DNA from: Bdellovibrionales bacterium
GTDB taxonomy: Bacteria; Bdellovibrionota; UBA1018; CAIMNF01
Assembly (NCBI GenBank): GCA_947457605.1
Contig: CANGWP010000087.1
Location: 1-9,342 of the forward strand
Length of the DNA: 9,342 nucleotides
Reading direction: 5' to 3'
Part shown: positions 1-6,451 of the stretch, in pieces
How positions within the stretch are numbered: position 1 is the first letter of the stretch
Layout: every line of letters begins with the position of its first letter
Program-made: the position numbers and the translations under genes
The notes under the pieces: model-generated
What the model saw: the letters and a program-made list of their open reading frames with translations, nothing else
What the model was told of the DNA's origin: nothing
The model's database searches: none

Positions 1-11
1 CTGACCTATTC

Positions 12-1346
12 CTAAGAATGCTCCTCAACCATGACCCGTCCGCGAAATACGCTTCTTTGTATCAAATCATCCTGGGCATCCCGATTTTTCGCACCCACCT
101 CAAAAATCATGGAAAGCAGCGCTTCTGCACTTTGATGAGTTCCCTTAGACCCTGCGCGATGCGGCACCGGCACGACCACAAAAGTCGCGTCTTTTCCCTG
201 TTTAAAATTCCCCGTGCGCTTTGAAACCCCGAGAATCTCAGCCCCCGCAAGGGTCGCCCGATACAGCGCCTTGATGCAGCTTGCGCCTGTTTTTCCTGCG
301 CGCTGGTTCTGCTTCACAAAACTCTGCATCACATCAAACATTGAAAGTACGGGCCCGCCGCCAATGTCCGACCCAAGTGCCCAACGCACACCTGCGCGCT
401 CCGTTTTTTTGAAATCAAAAAGCCCGGAGCCCAGTCCTCGTTCCGCAATGGGCGCATTCGAGGTCGGACAATGGACGATGGCAGTGCGGGTTTTCGCGAG
501 CATCTTCAGCTCCGCGTCTGACAGGTGAATCCCATGCGCCATGAGCGTCCTCGCCCCGAGCATTCCGACTTTCTGATAAATTTCCGTGTATGATTTTATC
601 TTTTCAAAGCCCGGGAATCCCCGGTAGAGTTTCAGCGTAAACGCGATTTCCTCATGATTTTCAGACAAATGCGTTTGCTGAAAGCAGCGCGCACGATTCG
701 CAAAAACCGCTCCCTTTTTCATGACCCGGGGCGAGGTGCTGATCGCAAACCGCGGGGTGAATGCGTAGCGTTTTCCAAATCGCCGAGTCATTTTTTCTGC
801 AAGCCCGATCGCCTGATCCTCTGTCTGCGTAAGGTCCTTTGGCGAATTCATCGTCATGAGTACGTTCCCGATGACAAAATCCCCCTTTGCTTCCTTCATC
901 GCTGCACTGAGGGCACACTCATGAATCGAACTGAACACAGCCCCTCCGAAGGTTCCCACCCTCGAAAGATGCTTGAAAAACTCATGGGCCCGGGTCTTCG
1001 AATACACGGGATCCGAGAACCGTGCCTCGGTTGGAAATGTGTAGCGCTCAAGCCATTCGAGCAGCGAATCCTTCGGCATCGTCCGGACCTCGTCCTGCAC
1101 CCAGTGAAAGTGCATGTCAAAAAAGCCGGGCAAAAATACGGATCCGCGATGATCGAAGGTATTGGCCGCGCGAATTTTTTTTGCATATTTTTTTTGAGCG
1201 GCATCCCACGCGAGCACATCCTCGAGGATCGCACGCCCCGGAGCCCCAGAAACCACGAGCACTCCGTCTGCAATGAAATCACAGCGGGTATCGGATTTCG
1301 GATTCAGGATGGTGCCGCGATAAAACTTCAGACTCTTCTTCATCAT
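12..1346 (-). CDS. guaD: Guanine deaminase (amidohydrolase superfamily)
   Basis: Predicted to hydrolyse guanine to xanthine and ammonia in the cytosol, a purine salvage/catabolism step. Numbered from the ATG at 1346 (444 aa), the metal and catalytic residues of the family are visible: the HxH pair H79/H81 in the PGFFDMHFH segment, H226 in QTHLSEN, H271 in MAHGIHLSD and D327 in LGSDIGGG. The stretches LLEWLERYTFPTEARF (about 96-110) and HCPTSN (292-297) are typical of guanine deaminases rather than of other amidohydrolases such as TrzA/ATZ, and the length matches the family. The reading frame extends upstream to a GTG at 1370, but that start has no Shine-Dalgarno. AAGGA lies immediately before two adjacent ATGs (1346, 1343); 1343 has slightly better spacing, so the true start could be either. 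No purine genes are adjacent. It is divergent from the FG-GAP lipoprotein gene. The family call is secure; exact substrate is inferred. Confidence 0.9.
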   Translation of the reverse strand: MMKKSLKFYRGTILNPKSDTRCDFIADGVLVVSGAPGRAILEDVLAWDAAQKKYAKKIRAANTFDHRGSVFLPGFFDMHFHWVQDEVRTMPKDSLLEWLERYTFPTEARFSDPVYSKTRAHEFFKHLSRVGTFGGAVFSSIHECALSAAMKEAKGDFVIGNVLMTMNSPKDLTQTEDQAIGLAEKMTRRFGKRYAFTPRFAISTSPRVMKKGAVFANRARCFQQTHLSENHEEIAFTLKLYRGFPGFEKIKSYTEIYQKVGMLGARTLMAHGIHLSDAELKMLAKTRTAIVHCPTSNAPIAERGLGSGLFDFKKTERAGVRWALGSDIGGGPVLSMFDVMQSFVKQNQRAGKTGASCIKALYRATLAGAEILGVSKRTGNFKQGKDATFVVVPVPHRAGSKGTHQSAEALLSMIFEVGAKNRDAQDDLIQRSVFRGRVMVEEHS

Positions 1347-1422
1347 TCCTTTGTGTATCACCGGAGGCACTCAAAAACCAAAGCAATGACGATCACTTCA
1401 ATGAATTTAGTGGTTTCCCTTG

Positions 1423-1455
1423 GTGTCTTTTGGGACACATTGTGAAAAAAGACAC
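1423..1455. repeat. Inverted repeat (9-bp perfect arms) in the divergent promoter region
   Basis: GTGTCTTTT at 1423-1431 is matched by its exact reverse complement AAAAGACAC at 1447-1455, with a 15-nt loop. The loop itself contains CACA-T-TGTG (1436-1444). There is also a direct repeat: GACACATTG at 1434-1442 and GACACAATTG at 1451-1460, 17 bp apart. The genes on both sides start away from this site, so a terminator is not expected. It overlaps the promoter-like elements of the lipoprotein gene, which suggests an operator. The regulator is unknown. Confidence 0.45.
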
Positions 1456-1467
1456 AATTGATATTCT
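1440..1467 (+). promoter_or_regulatory. Candidate sigma-70-like promoter of the lipoprotein gene
   Basis: A TTGTGA hexamer (1440-1445) and a TATTCT hexamer (1462-1467) are separated by 16 bp, a weak match to the -35/-10 consensus. Transcription would begin near 1474, downstream of the ATG at 1472 and upstream of the ATG at 1493, which favours the latter as the start codon. The -35 element sits inside the loop of the inverted repeat at 1423-1455. This is by eye only and could be chance. Confidence 0.3.
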
Positions 1468-1479
1468 ATGAATGCAAGC

Positions 1480-1487
1480 GGGGGGGG
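1480..1487 (+). promoter_or_regulatory. G8 tract at the ribosome-binding position of the lipoprotein gene
   Basis: Eight consecutive Gs end 5 nt before the ATG at 1493, exactly where a Shine-Dalgarno sequence belongs. No other purine-rich SD is present, so the tract could pair with the anti-SD using G-U wobble. It also lies between the in-frame ATGs at 1472 and 1493, so a one-base change in its length would disconnect the upstream ATG from the frame and alter SD spacing. Confidence 0.5.
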
Positions 1488-1492
1488 ATCAA

Positions 1493-3364
1493 ATGAATCA
1501 AAAATCAAAATACCTTTTCCTGAGTTTGGCGGGAATCACTTTGACTGCCTGTGGAGCTCCTTCTTTCATGATGAAGGTTCTGCAAGAAGCCCCACTTGTC
1601 TGCAAGAACGTGATCGGAGAACTGGGTGTCACTGAAAACCTGTCGATGCGCTGGGATTGGGCGACAAGCTCCAGCCCCTCCTACAACGAGGTCATGTCCA
1701 CTCCCATGGTCGCGGACCTTGACGGAGACGGCGCAGGAGAAATCATATTCAATTCATTTTCAACCGACGACATCACCATTTACAGGTTCGGGCGCCCCGG
1801 AATCCTGCGTGTGATATCGGGTGCGACCGCAAAGGAGATTGCTTCCACCACGATGATTTCCACGCCGGGATCTGTTCGCCCCTATGGCATCAGCAACATC
1901 GCCATCTATGATCTCGACATGGCCAAGGACTCGAATGGAAAGCTGAATCCGGAGATCCTGGTTTACGCCGAAAGGTCAGTCGCGGCAGATACCACCACGG
2001 GCATTCACAGCGGCATGCCCGGTCTCGCGGTCTATCAACTGATCAAAGGCTCGGACGGCAAGTTTCAACTTTCCCTGAAAAGCTTCAAGGATATGACTCA
2101 AGCTGCAGGCTTGATCACGGGCGCTTTCACTCAACCCTTTCAAAACACACCCATCGCCGCCCACCGGATTTTCCACGATCAACGGATCTACATAGAGGCT
2201 GCCCAAAACCTTTGGCAATTCAATCCGGACAATCTGACCCTTGCCGAAACCTCTTATGTCTCTTCTGTCATTGGTGTCATGGATCTCAATTCGGGTCCGG
2301 GCTTTGAAGGGATGGAGATTCTTCAAGTCAGCAACTCCGCAGGCACCACTCCGGATGCATCCGTAAAAGTGCTAAGTGCCGACCGTTCGCCGGAAAAATC
2401 AAAGTTCTACTCACTCGAAAAGCACAATACCAAGGGCACGATTTCGAGCTTCACTGGAGTTGCCTTCGGAAACTTCTCTACTCCAGCATCCACGGATGTA
2501 CTTCTGAAAAAGGAATCAAATCTCTACGTCGACTCGACCGGTGCTCCACGCTTTGGCCCACTCGGGATCATTCTCATGAAAGGTGCGACCGGTGCGGTTC
2601 GTACAGAATGGGTCCAATCATTGGAGGATTTTAATGGTTGCAAAGACCGAATCTCCCGAATCAGAGGCTATGAAAGGGCAATTTCCAATGCATCCATTGC
2701 TGGACCGGTCAATGTAGGCGACATCAACGGAGACAAGATCAATGACCTTACCTTCGCTGGAGCTTGCAAGATCTACGCGCTCAAGGGAGTTGATGATCCT
2801 GTCACGGGCTTCCGATTTGAACTCCTCTGGTCCAAGGAATCCTTTGATGTGAGTTCGGCATCCACTGGATCCTCCATTTTTGACTTCAATGGAGATGGCC
2901 GGGTTGAGGTACTTTACAATGACGAAGAATCCTTGCGCATTTATTCGGGCGAAACGGGGGACGTTATTGCGGTTCTCCCCAACAACACAGGAACCAGAAT
3001 TGAGTATCCGGTCGTCGTTTCTCTTCGAAAAAACGAGCCGGCCTCGATCATCATTCCCGCGAATCGCTATCAATCCAAAATCCAGGGTCCCAATCCAAAT
3101 TCCGAGAACCTGCCTTATGAAAAGGACGTTACCGGAATCCGCATCATCCAGGCACCGGAATGGATGCCATCGCGCACAATCTGGAACCAGTATCTCTACA
3201 CCATCACGAACGTGGAAGATGATCTGAGCGTTCCCTTCGGACAAAAGGATTTTGGCACAAAATCGGGAATGACGAGATCAAATGTCCAGGCAAGGCTGTT
3301 CCAAAAAGCCTGCTATCGGGATGAGAGCCAAAGAAAAGACCCGATCATCATCATTTCAAAATGA
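1493..3364 (+). CDS. Secreted lipoprotein with FG-GAP/VCBS-like repeats (beta-propeller)
   Basis: A 623-aa protein from the ATG at 1493. The N-terminus is a lipoprotein signal peptide: basic MNQKSK, a hydrophobic core, then lipobox LTAC with the acylated cysteine at residue 20. Residue +2 is Gly, so by the E. coli rule it would go to the outer membrane. Calcium-loop-like FG-GAP motifs recur at about 75-83 (DLDGDGAGE), 140-154, 264-275, 410-418 (DINGDKIND) and 464-472 (DFNGDGRVE), as in integrin-type beta-propellers. The C-terminal part has WMPSRTIWNQYLYTITNVEDD (about 557-577) followed by a SNVQ segment, a motif I associate with VCBS-repeat proteins of deltaproteobacteria-like organisms. An in-frame ATG at 1472 would add seven residues ahead of the signal peptide and is less likely. 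Function is unknown; surface binding or adhesion is a plausible inference. It is a single-gene unit, convergent with scoB. Confidence 0.85.
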   Translation: MNQKSKYLFLSLAGITLTACGAPSFMMKVLQEAPLVCKNVIGELGVTENLSMRWDWATSSSPSYNEVMSTPMVADLDGDGAGEIIFNSFSTDDITIYRFGRPGILRVISGATAKEIASTTMISTPGSVRPYGISNIAIYDLDMAKDSNGKLNPEILVYAERSVAADTTTGIHSGMPGLAVYQLIKGSDGKFQLSLKSFKDMTQAAGLITGAFTQPFQNTPIAAHRIFHDQRIYIEAAQNLWQFNPDNLTLAETSYVSSVIGVMDLNSGPGFEGMEILQVSNSAGTTPDASVKVLSADRSPEKSKFYSLEKHNTKGTISSFTGVAFGNFSTPASTDVLLKKESNLYVDSTGAPRFGPLGIILMKGATGAVRTEWVQSLEDFNGCKDRISRIRGYERAISNASIAGPVNVGDINGDKINDLTFAGACKIYALKGVDDPVTGFRFELLWSKESFDVSSASTGSSIFDFNGDGRVEVLYNDEESLRIYSGETGDVIAVLPNNTGTRIEYPVVVSLRKNEPASIIIPANRYQSKIQGPNPNSENLPYEKDVTGIRIIQAPEWMPSRTIWNQYLYTITNVEDDLSVPFGQKDFGTKSGMTRSNVQARLFQKACYRDESQRKDPIIIISK

Positions 3365-3367
3365 TCG
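3342..3367. terminator. Weak inverted repeat between convergent genes, possible bidirectional terminator
   Basis: CGATCAT (3342-3348) and ATGATCG (3361-3367) are perfect 7-bp inverted arms that flank and include the lipoprotein stop codon (3362-3364). An alternative tighter hairpin, ATCATT with AATGAT (3350-3365), competes with it. The stem is AT-rich and neither strand has a T-run after it, so an intrinsic terminator is doubtful. It is the only hairpin near the 12-bp gap between the two convergent genes. Confidence 0.2.
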
Positions 3368-3376
3368 AAGTACGGT

Positions 3377-4033
3377 CTAAAACCTCATCTCGGGAACTTC
3401 GCCATCGACCGCAAGTTTCGCCTCGGTGGCCTTGATGATTTCCTCGACACTCACCCCGGGCGCACGCTCAATGAGCTTGAGCCCCTTTGGAGTGACATCC
3501 ATCACCGCAAGCTCGGACACGATCCGGTTTACGCATTTCTTTCCGGTAAGCGGAAGCTGGCACTTCTTTAGGACCTTGCTCTTGCCGTCTTTTGACACGT
3601 GTTGCATCGCCACCACCACGCGCTTTGCTCCGGCCACCAGGTCCATCGCCCCACCCATGCCCTTCACGAGTTTTCCCGGAATCATCCAGTTGGCAAGATC
3701 CCCCTCCTCGTCCACTTCCATTGCTCCAAGCACCGTAAGATCGATCTTGCCTGCGCGAATCATCGCAAACGAATCCGCACTCGAAAAAAATGCAGCCCCC
3801 GGAATCACTGTCACAGTCTCTTTGCCCGCATTGATGAGATCAGGATCGACCTGCCCCTCGGTCGGATAGGGTCCCAGTCCCAAAATCCCATTCTCGCTTT
3901 GAAGCACAACCTCCATTCCAGGGGGAATGTAATTTGCAACGAGAGTTGGAATCCCGATTCCGAGATTGACATAGTATCCATCCTGAAGCTCTTGGGCGAT
4001 CCGCATCGCAATCTGGTCTCGCGTAAGGCTCAT
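3377..4033 (-). CDS. scoB: 3-oxoacid CoA-transferase, subunit B
   Basis: Catalytic (beta) subunit of succinyl-CoA:3-ketoacid CoA-transferase, which moves CoA from succinyl-CoA to acetoacetate. The 218-aa length is usual for bacterial ScoB. The N-terminal NLGIGIPTLVANYIP segment (about 23-37) and LQSENGILGLGPYP (44-57) are family signatures; E47 of SENG is the glutamate that forms the covalent glutamyl-CoA thioester in this enzyme class. GKLVKGMGGAMDLV and the CQLPLTGKKCVNRIVSELAV region near the C-terminus also fit. The start ATG overlaps the scoA stop as ATGA (4030-4033), indicating translational coupling and equal subunit production. A related transferase using another short-chain acyl donor (AtoAD/CtfAB-like) cannot be excluded, but the sequence looks closest to the ScoB type. 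Confidence 0.92.
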   Translation of the reverse strand: MSLTRDQIAMRIAQELQDGYYVNLGIGIPTLVANYIPPGMEVVLQSENGILGLGPYPTEGQVDPDLINAGKETVTVIPGAAFFSSADSFAMIRAGKIDLTVLGAMEVDEEGDLANWMIPGKLVKGMGGAMDLVAGAKRVVVAMQHVSKDGKSKVLKKCQLPLTGKKCVNRIVSELAVMDVTPKGLKLIERAPGVSVEEIIKATEAKLAVDGEVPEMRF

Positions 4034-4758
4034 TTCACACCTCGTTCTTCATGGGCGGAATGCAAAACCTTCCGCTCGATTCTTTTTTGATAATCCTTGC
4101 CTTGAAAAATCCGATGCACATATACGCCGGGCAAATGGACTTGATCCGGATCAATCGCTCCGACCGGCACGAGCTCCTCGACTTCCGCGATTGTGATCTT
4201 TCCGGCCATCGCGCAAAGCGGGTTGAAGTTGCGGGAGGTCTTCCGAAAAACAAGATTCCCCATCGCATCCCCCCGCCAGGCCTTCACGATCCCGAAATCC
4301 CCCACAATGCCCCTTTCAAGGATGTACCTGCGCCCGCCGAACTCGCGTTCTTCTTTTCCTTCGGCAATGAGAGTCCCCACACCGGTTGGGGTGTAGAATC
4401 CCGGAATGCCGGCACCCCCGGCACGCAACCTCTCGGCCAGAGTTCCTTGCGGCGCAAACTCAAGCTCGAGCTCTCCGGTGAGCACAAGTTGTTCAAAGAG
4501 CTTGTTCTCGCCCACGTAGCTTGAAACCATCTTCTTCACCTGCTTTTTTTCCAGCATGAGCCCGATGCCGAATCCATCCACACCCGCATTGTTCGAGACA
4601 CAGGTAAGATTCCTAACCCCAAGCCTGACGAGTGCCGCGATTGAATTCTCGGGAATCCCGCAAAGCCCGAATCCCCCCATGGTCAGAATCGCCCCATCAA
4701 ACACATCCCGAACCGCTTCGTCCGGACCAGAAACCAATTTGCTCATGCCCTTTTTCAT
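4030..4758 (-). CDS. scoA: 3-oxoacid CoA-transferase, subunit A
   Basis: Alpha subunit of the same CoA-transferase heteromer, cytosolic. The CoA-transferase family I N-terminal signature GGFGLCGIPEN is at about 28-38. It is followed by the conserved SNNAGVDGFG region, SSYVGENK, ELEFAPQGTLAERLRAGGAGIPGFYTPTGVGT and AMAGKITIAEVEELVPVGAIDPDQVHLPGVYVHRI, all typical of ScoA. From the ATG at 4758 the protein is 242 aa, with AGG four nt upstream. A second ATG at 4746 (238 aa, beginning MSKLVSGPDEAV) aligns better with the usual ScoA N-terminus and has AAGGG only one nt away, so the start is uncertain by four residues. A longer reading from a TTG at 4794 is unlikely. It overlaps scoB by 4 nt. With the thiolase upstream it completes acetoacetate activation and cleavage. 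Confidence 0.92.
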   Translation of the reverse strand: MKKGMSKLVSGPDEAVRDVFDGAILTMGGFGLCGIPENSIAALVRLGVRNLTCVSNNAGVDGFGIGLMLEKKQVKKMVSSYVGENKLFEQLVLTGELELEFAPQGTLAERLRAGGAGIPGFYTPTGVGTLIAEGKEEREFGGRRYILERGIVGDFGIVKAWRGDAMGNLVFRKTSRNFNPLCAMAGKITIAEVEELVPVGAIDPDQVHLPGVYVHRIFQGKDYQKRIERKVLHSAHEERGVK

Positions 4759-4900
4759 GGCACCTAAAATCACACAATGGACCAAGGTTTGCAATTCCTT
4801 ACCGGATCCTCATGAGCGCGGCCGCAGGATGCGACTCGGAGGTCAAACTTTCAGGATTCCAGCGGAAGACCTTGCTGCACTTCCGATTCTTGCAGCCCCA
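4759..4900 (-). promoter_or_regulatory. Intergenic region before scoA, with TTGCAA box
   Basis: This 142-bp gap between the OppA-like stop and scoA is the only sizeable break in the minus-strand block. On the minus strand a TTGCAA hexamer (4794-4789), followed by ACC, lies 36 nt before the ATG at 4758, and a poor -10-like AT-rich stretch (4771-4766) sits 17 bp further on. The same box occurs at nearly the same distance before the thiolase. Near 4806-4830 there is a 5-bp ATCCT/AGGAT pair around a GC-rich loop, without a T-run. I see no small gene here. Whether scoAB has its own promoter or is read from the thiolase promoter is open. Confidence 0.3.
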
Positions 4901-6451
4901 TCAATCGGCCAAAATGACATCTTTCAGGTCAGGAAAGCCCATGAAATTGAACTTGAGATTCCTGATCTTCGGACTCCGGAGCACGGTGGCCTTCTCATCG
5001 ACCAGCGGCAGGAGCACCCGCTCCTTCAGCAAAAACTCCTTTTGCGCCTCTGTAAAATGCTTCAGAGCAGCCGCCTTTGAACGCTCCAGCATTCCAAGCC
5101 CGACCTCCCGATCAAAGACCGCGCTTTCGAACTGCAGGCGCCGGTTGGTGGACTGGCTTCCATAGGCCAAAAGAAAATCCTCCGGCTCGGGCAGCTTCGC
5201 GTTCCAATAGACCATGATCAGGTCAAACTCATTGAGACTTGCATATGCGCTGAATTCCTTCGGATGAAGCGAGGCAAGCTCAACAGGGAATCCGAGACTG
5301 CTCTGGATCTGATGTTGAATCCGCTTTCCGATGGATTGAAACGGCTCTCCCATGCGGGTCATGATCCGAATCGTGAATTTTTTTGACAGCACCACTCCGG
5401 ATGCCTTGAGAAGTCGTTTCGCCTCCGCAGGATCGGCTCGATCCAGAATCTGAATTTCGGATCCTTCCAAGGGAGCTGCAATCATGTTCCTGGAGGGAGC
5501 GAGTGCAATCTCCTTGCCCTCATTCAAATCCGACGTATCAATCGCCCGCATCACGGCGGCCCGGAAATCGCGGATGCTCATCGGGTACTTTTTCGCATTC
5601 GCAACGAGCATGTGATTCCGGTACAGGGGCGGCTGCAAGAGGCTTTTGGATGGCTTCAAGCCCGAAAGGCGCTCCGGAGGCAGAAACTGGAGATAATGAA
5701 AAAAACCAGAACGAAACCGCTCTTCCGCAGCCTTCAGATCATGGTCAAAATAAACCTCCACCTGATCCACATTCGATCGTCCCTTCGGATAAAACGGATT
5801 TCTTTTCAAAGTCATTCGTTTTCCGGGCTCAGAGCTTTCCAGCACAAAAGCGCCTGTGGACAAAAGCACTCCTGGCCGCCAGAAATGATCACCAAACTTC
5901 TCGATCGCATCCTTCCGGATCGGAAAGAAGGGCCAGAATGTCGGGGTTTTCTCCCAGTCCGGAACCGGGCGCGTGAGCTTTACAATCAGAGTCCGATCAT
6001 CAGGAGCCTTAAGCCCCACCGATTCACCGCTGAGTCCTTCCTTCTGATGGTAGGCGCGCGCGCCCTCCACATCATTCAGATAATACAGATAAAGGGATGT
6101 CGACTGTGGCGACAAGAGCCTGAGCCAGGAGTCAACAAAGTCATGGGATGTCACCGGTCGTCCATCCGACCACTTGGCGTCTTTCCGGATGGTGAATGTG
6201 TATTCCCGAAGATCCTTTGATTTTTTCACCCCTTCCGCAAGAAGAGGCATCAATTTTCGGGAGACGGGATCAAATCCATAAAGCCCCTCCTGCAAAAGAC
6301 CGATGATCGGCGCCTCGGGGTTGGTCACCATTCCGTTCCAATCGAGGGTTGCGGGAGCATCCGGAAGATGAATATTGAGTGTCTTTCCGAGCGCACCTTC
6401 AAAGCAGAGGAAAAGCGCGAAACAGGAGGCGAGCGAAAGAATCCGGTTCAT
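4901..6451 (-). CDS. OppA-like extracellular solute-binding protein (SBP family 5)
   Basis: A 516-aa periplasmic binding protein of the peptide/nickel/oligosaccharide class (SBP_bac_5). Residues 1-22 are a Sec signal peptide (MNR, a hydrophobic core, and a likely type I cleavage after ALG). LFLC at 13-16 is not a valid lipobox because -1 is Leu. The family core is clear: YTFTIRKDAKWSDGRPVTSHDF (84-105) with DSWLRLLSP, STGAFVLESSEPGKRMTLKRNPFYP (198-222), and a C-terminal lobe ending near LKFNFMGFPDLKDV. The ATG at 6451 overlaps the thiolase stop by one base (TGATG), and no good SD is seen, so it is probably translated by reinitiation. The frame stays open to 6613 but would lose the signal peptide context. 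No permease or ATPase gene is present in the window, so it is an orphan binding protein here. Ligand is unknown: oligopeptide is the default guess. Confidence 0.88.
   Translation of the reverse strand: MNRILSLASCFALFLCFEGALGKTLNIHLPDAPATLDWNGMVTNPEAPIIGLLQEGLYGFDPVSRKLMPLLAEGVKKSKDLREYTFTIRKDAKWSDGRPVTSHDFVDSWLRLLSPQSTSLYLYYLNDVEGARAYHQKEGLSGESVGLKAPDDRTLIVKLTRPVPDWEKTPTFWPFFPIRKDAIEKFGDHFWRPGVLLSTGAFVLESSEPGKRMTLKRNPFYPKGRSNVDQVEVYFDHDLKAAEERFRSGFFHYLQFLPPERLSGLKPSKSLLQPPLYRNHMLVANAKKYPMSIRDFRAAVMRAIDTSDLNEGKEIALAPSRNMIAAPLEGSEIQILDRADPAEAKRLLKASGVVLSKKFTIRIMTRMGEPFQSIGKRIQHQIQSSLGFPVELASLHPKEFSAYASLNEFDLIMVYWNAKLPEPEDFLLAYGSQSTNRRLQFESAVFDREVGLGMLERSKAAALKHFTEAQKEFLLKERVLLPLVDEKATVLRSPKIRNLKFNFMGFPDLKDVILAD

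Noticed and set aside
654..1445. A 263-codon plus-strand open frame opposite the guanine deaminase gene
   Set aside because: It lies antisense to a gene with all catalytic motifs intact, has a low-complexity Arg/His/Pro-rich composition and no recognisable domain. It is a shadow of the GC-biased codons of the real gene.
1472..1492. Upstream ATG at 1472 as start of the lipoprotein
   Set aside because: It adds MQAGGDQ before an otherwise standard lipoprotein signal peptide, has no SD, and falls just upstream of the start of transcription implied by the candidate promoter.
4804..4830. GGATCC followed by GCGGCCGC, resembling a cloning-vector polylinker (BamHI and NotI sites)
   Set aside because: No other vector-like sequence is near, the flanks continue into native genes and the region is short. 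Chance occurrence in a GC-rich spacer is more likely than an artefact.
4806..4830. Possible intrinsic terminator between the OppA-like gene and scoA
   Set aside because: Only 5-bp arms around a long loop and no T-run on the minus strand, so it does not meet the requirements for an intrinsic terminator.
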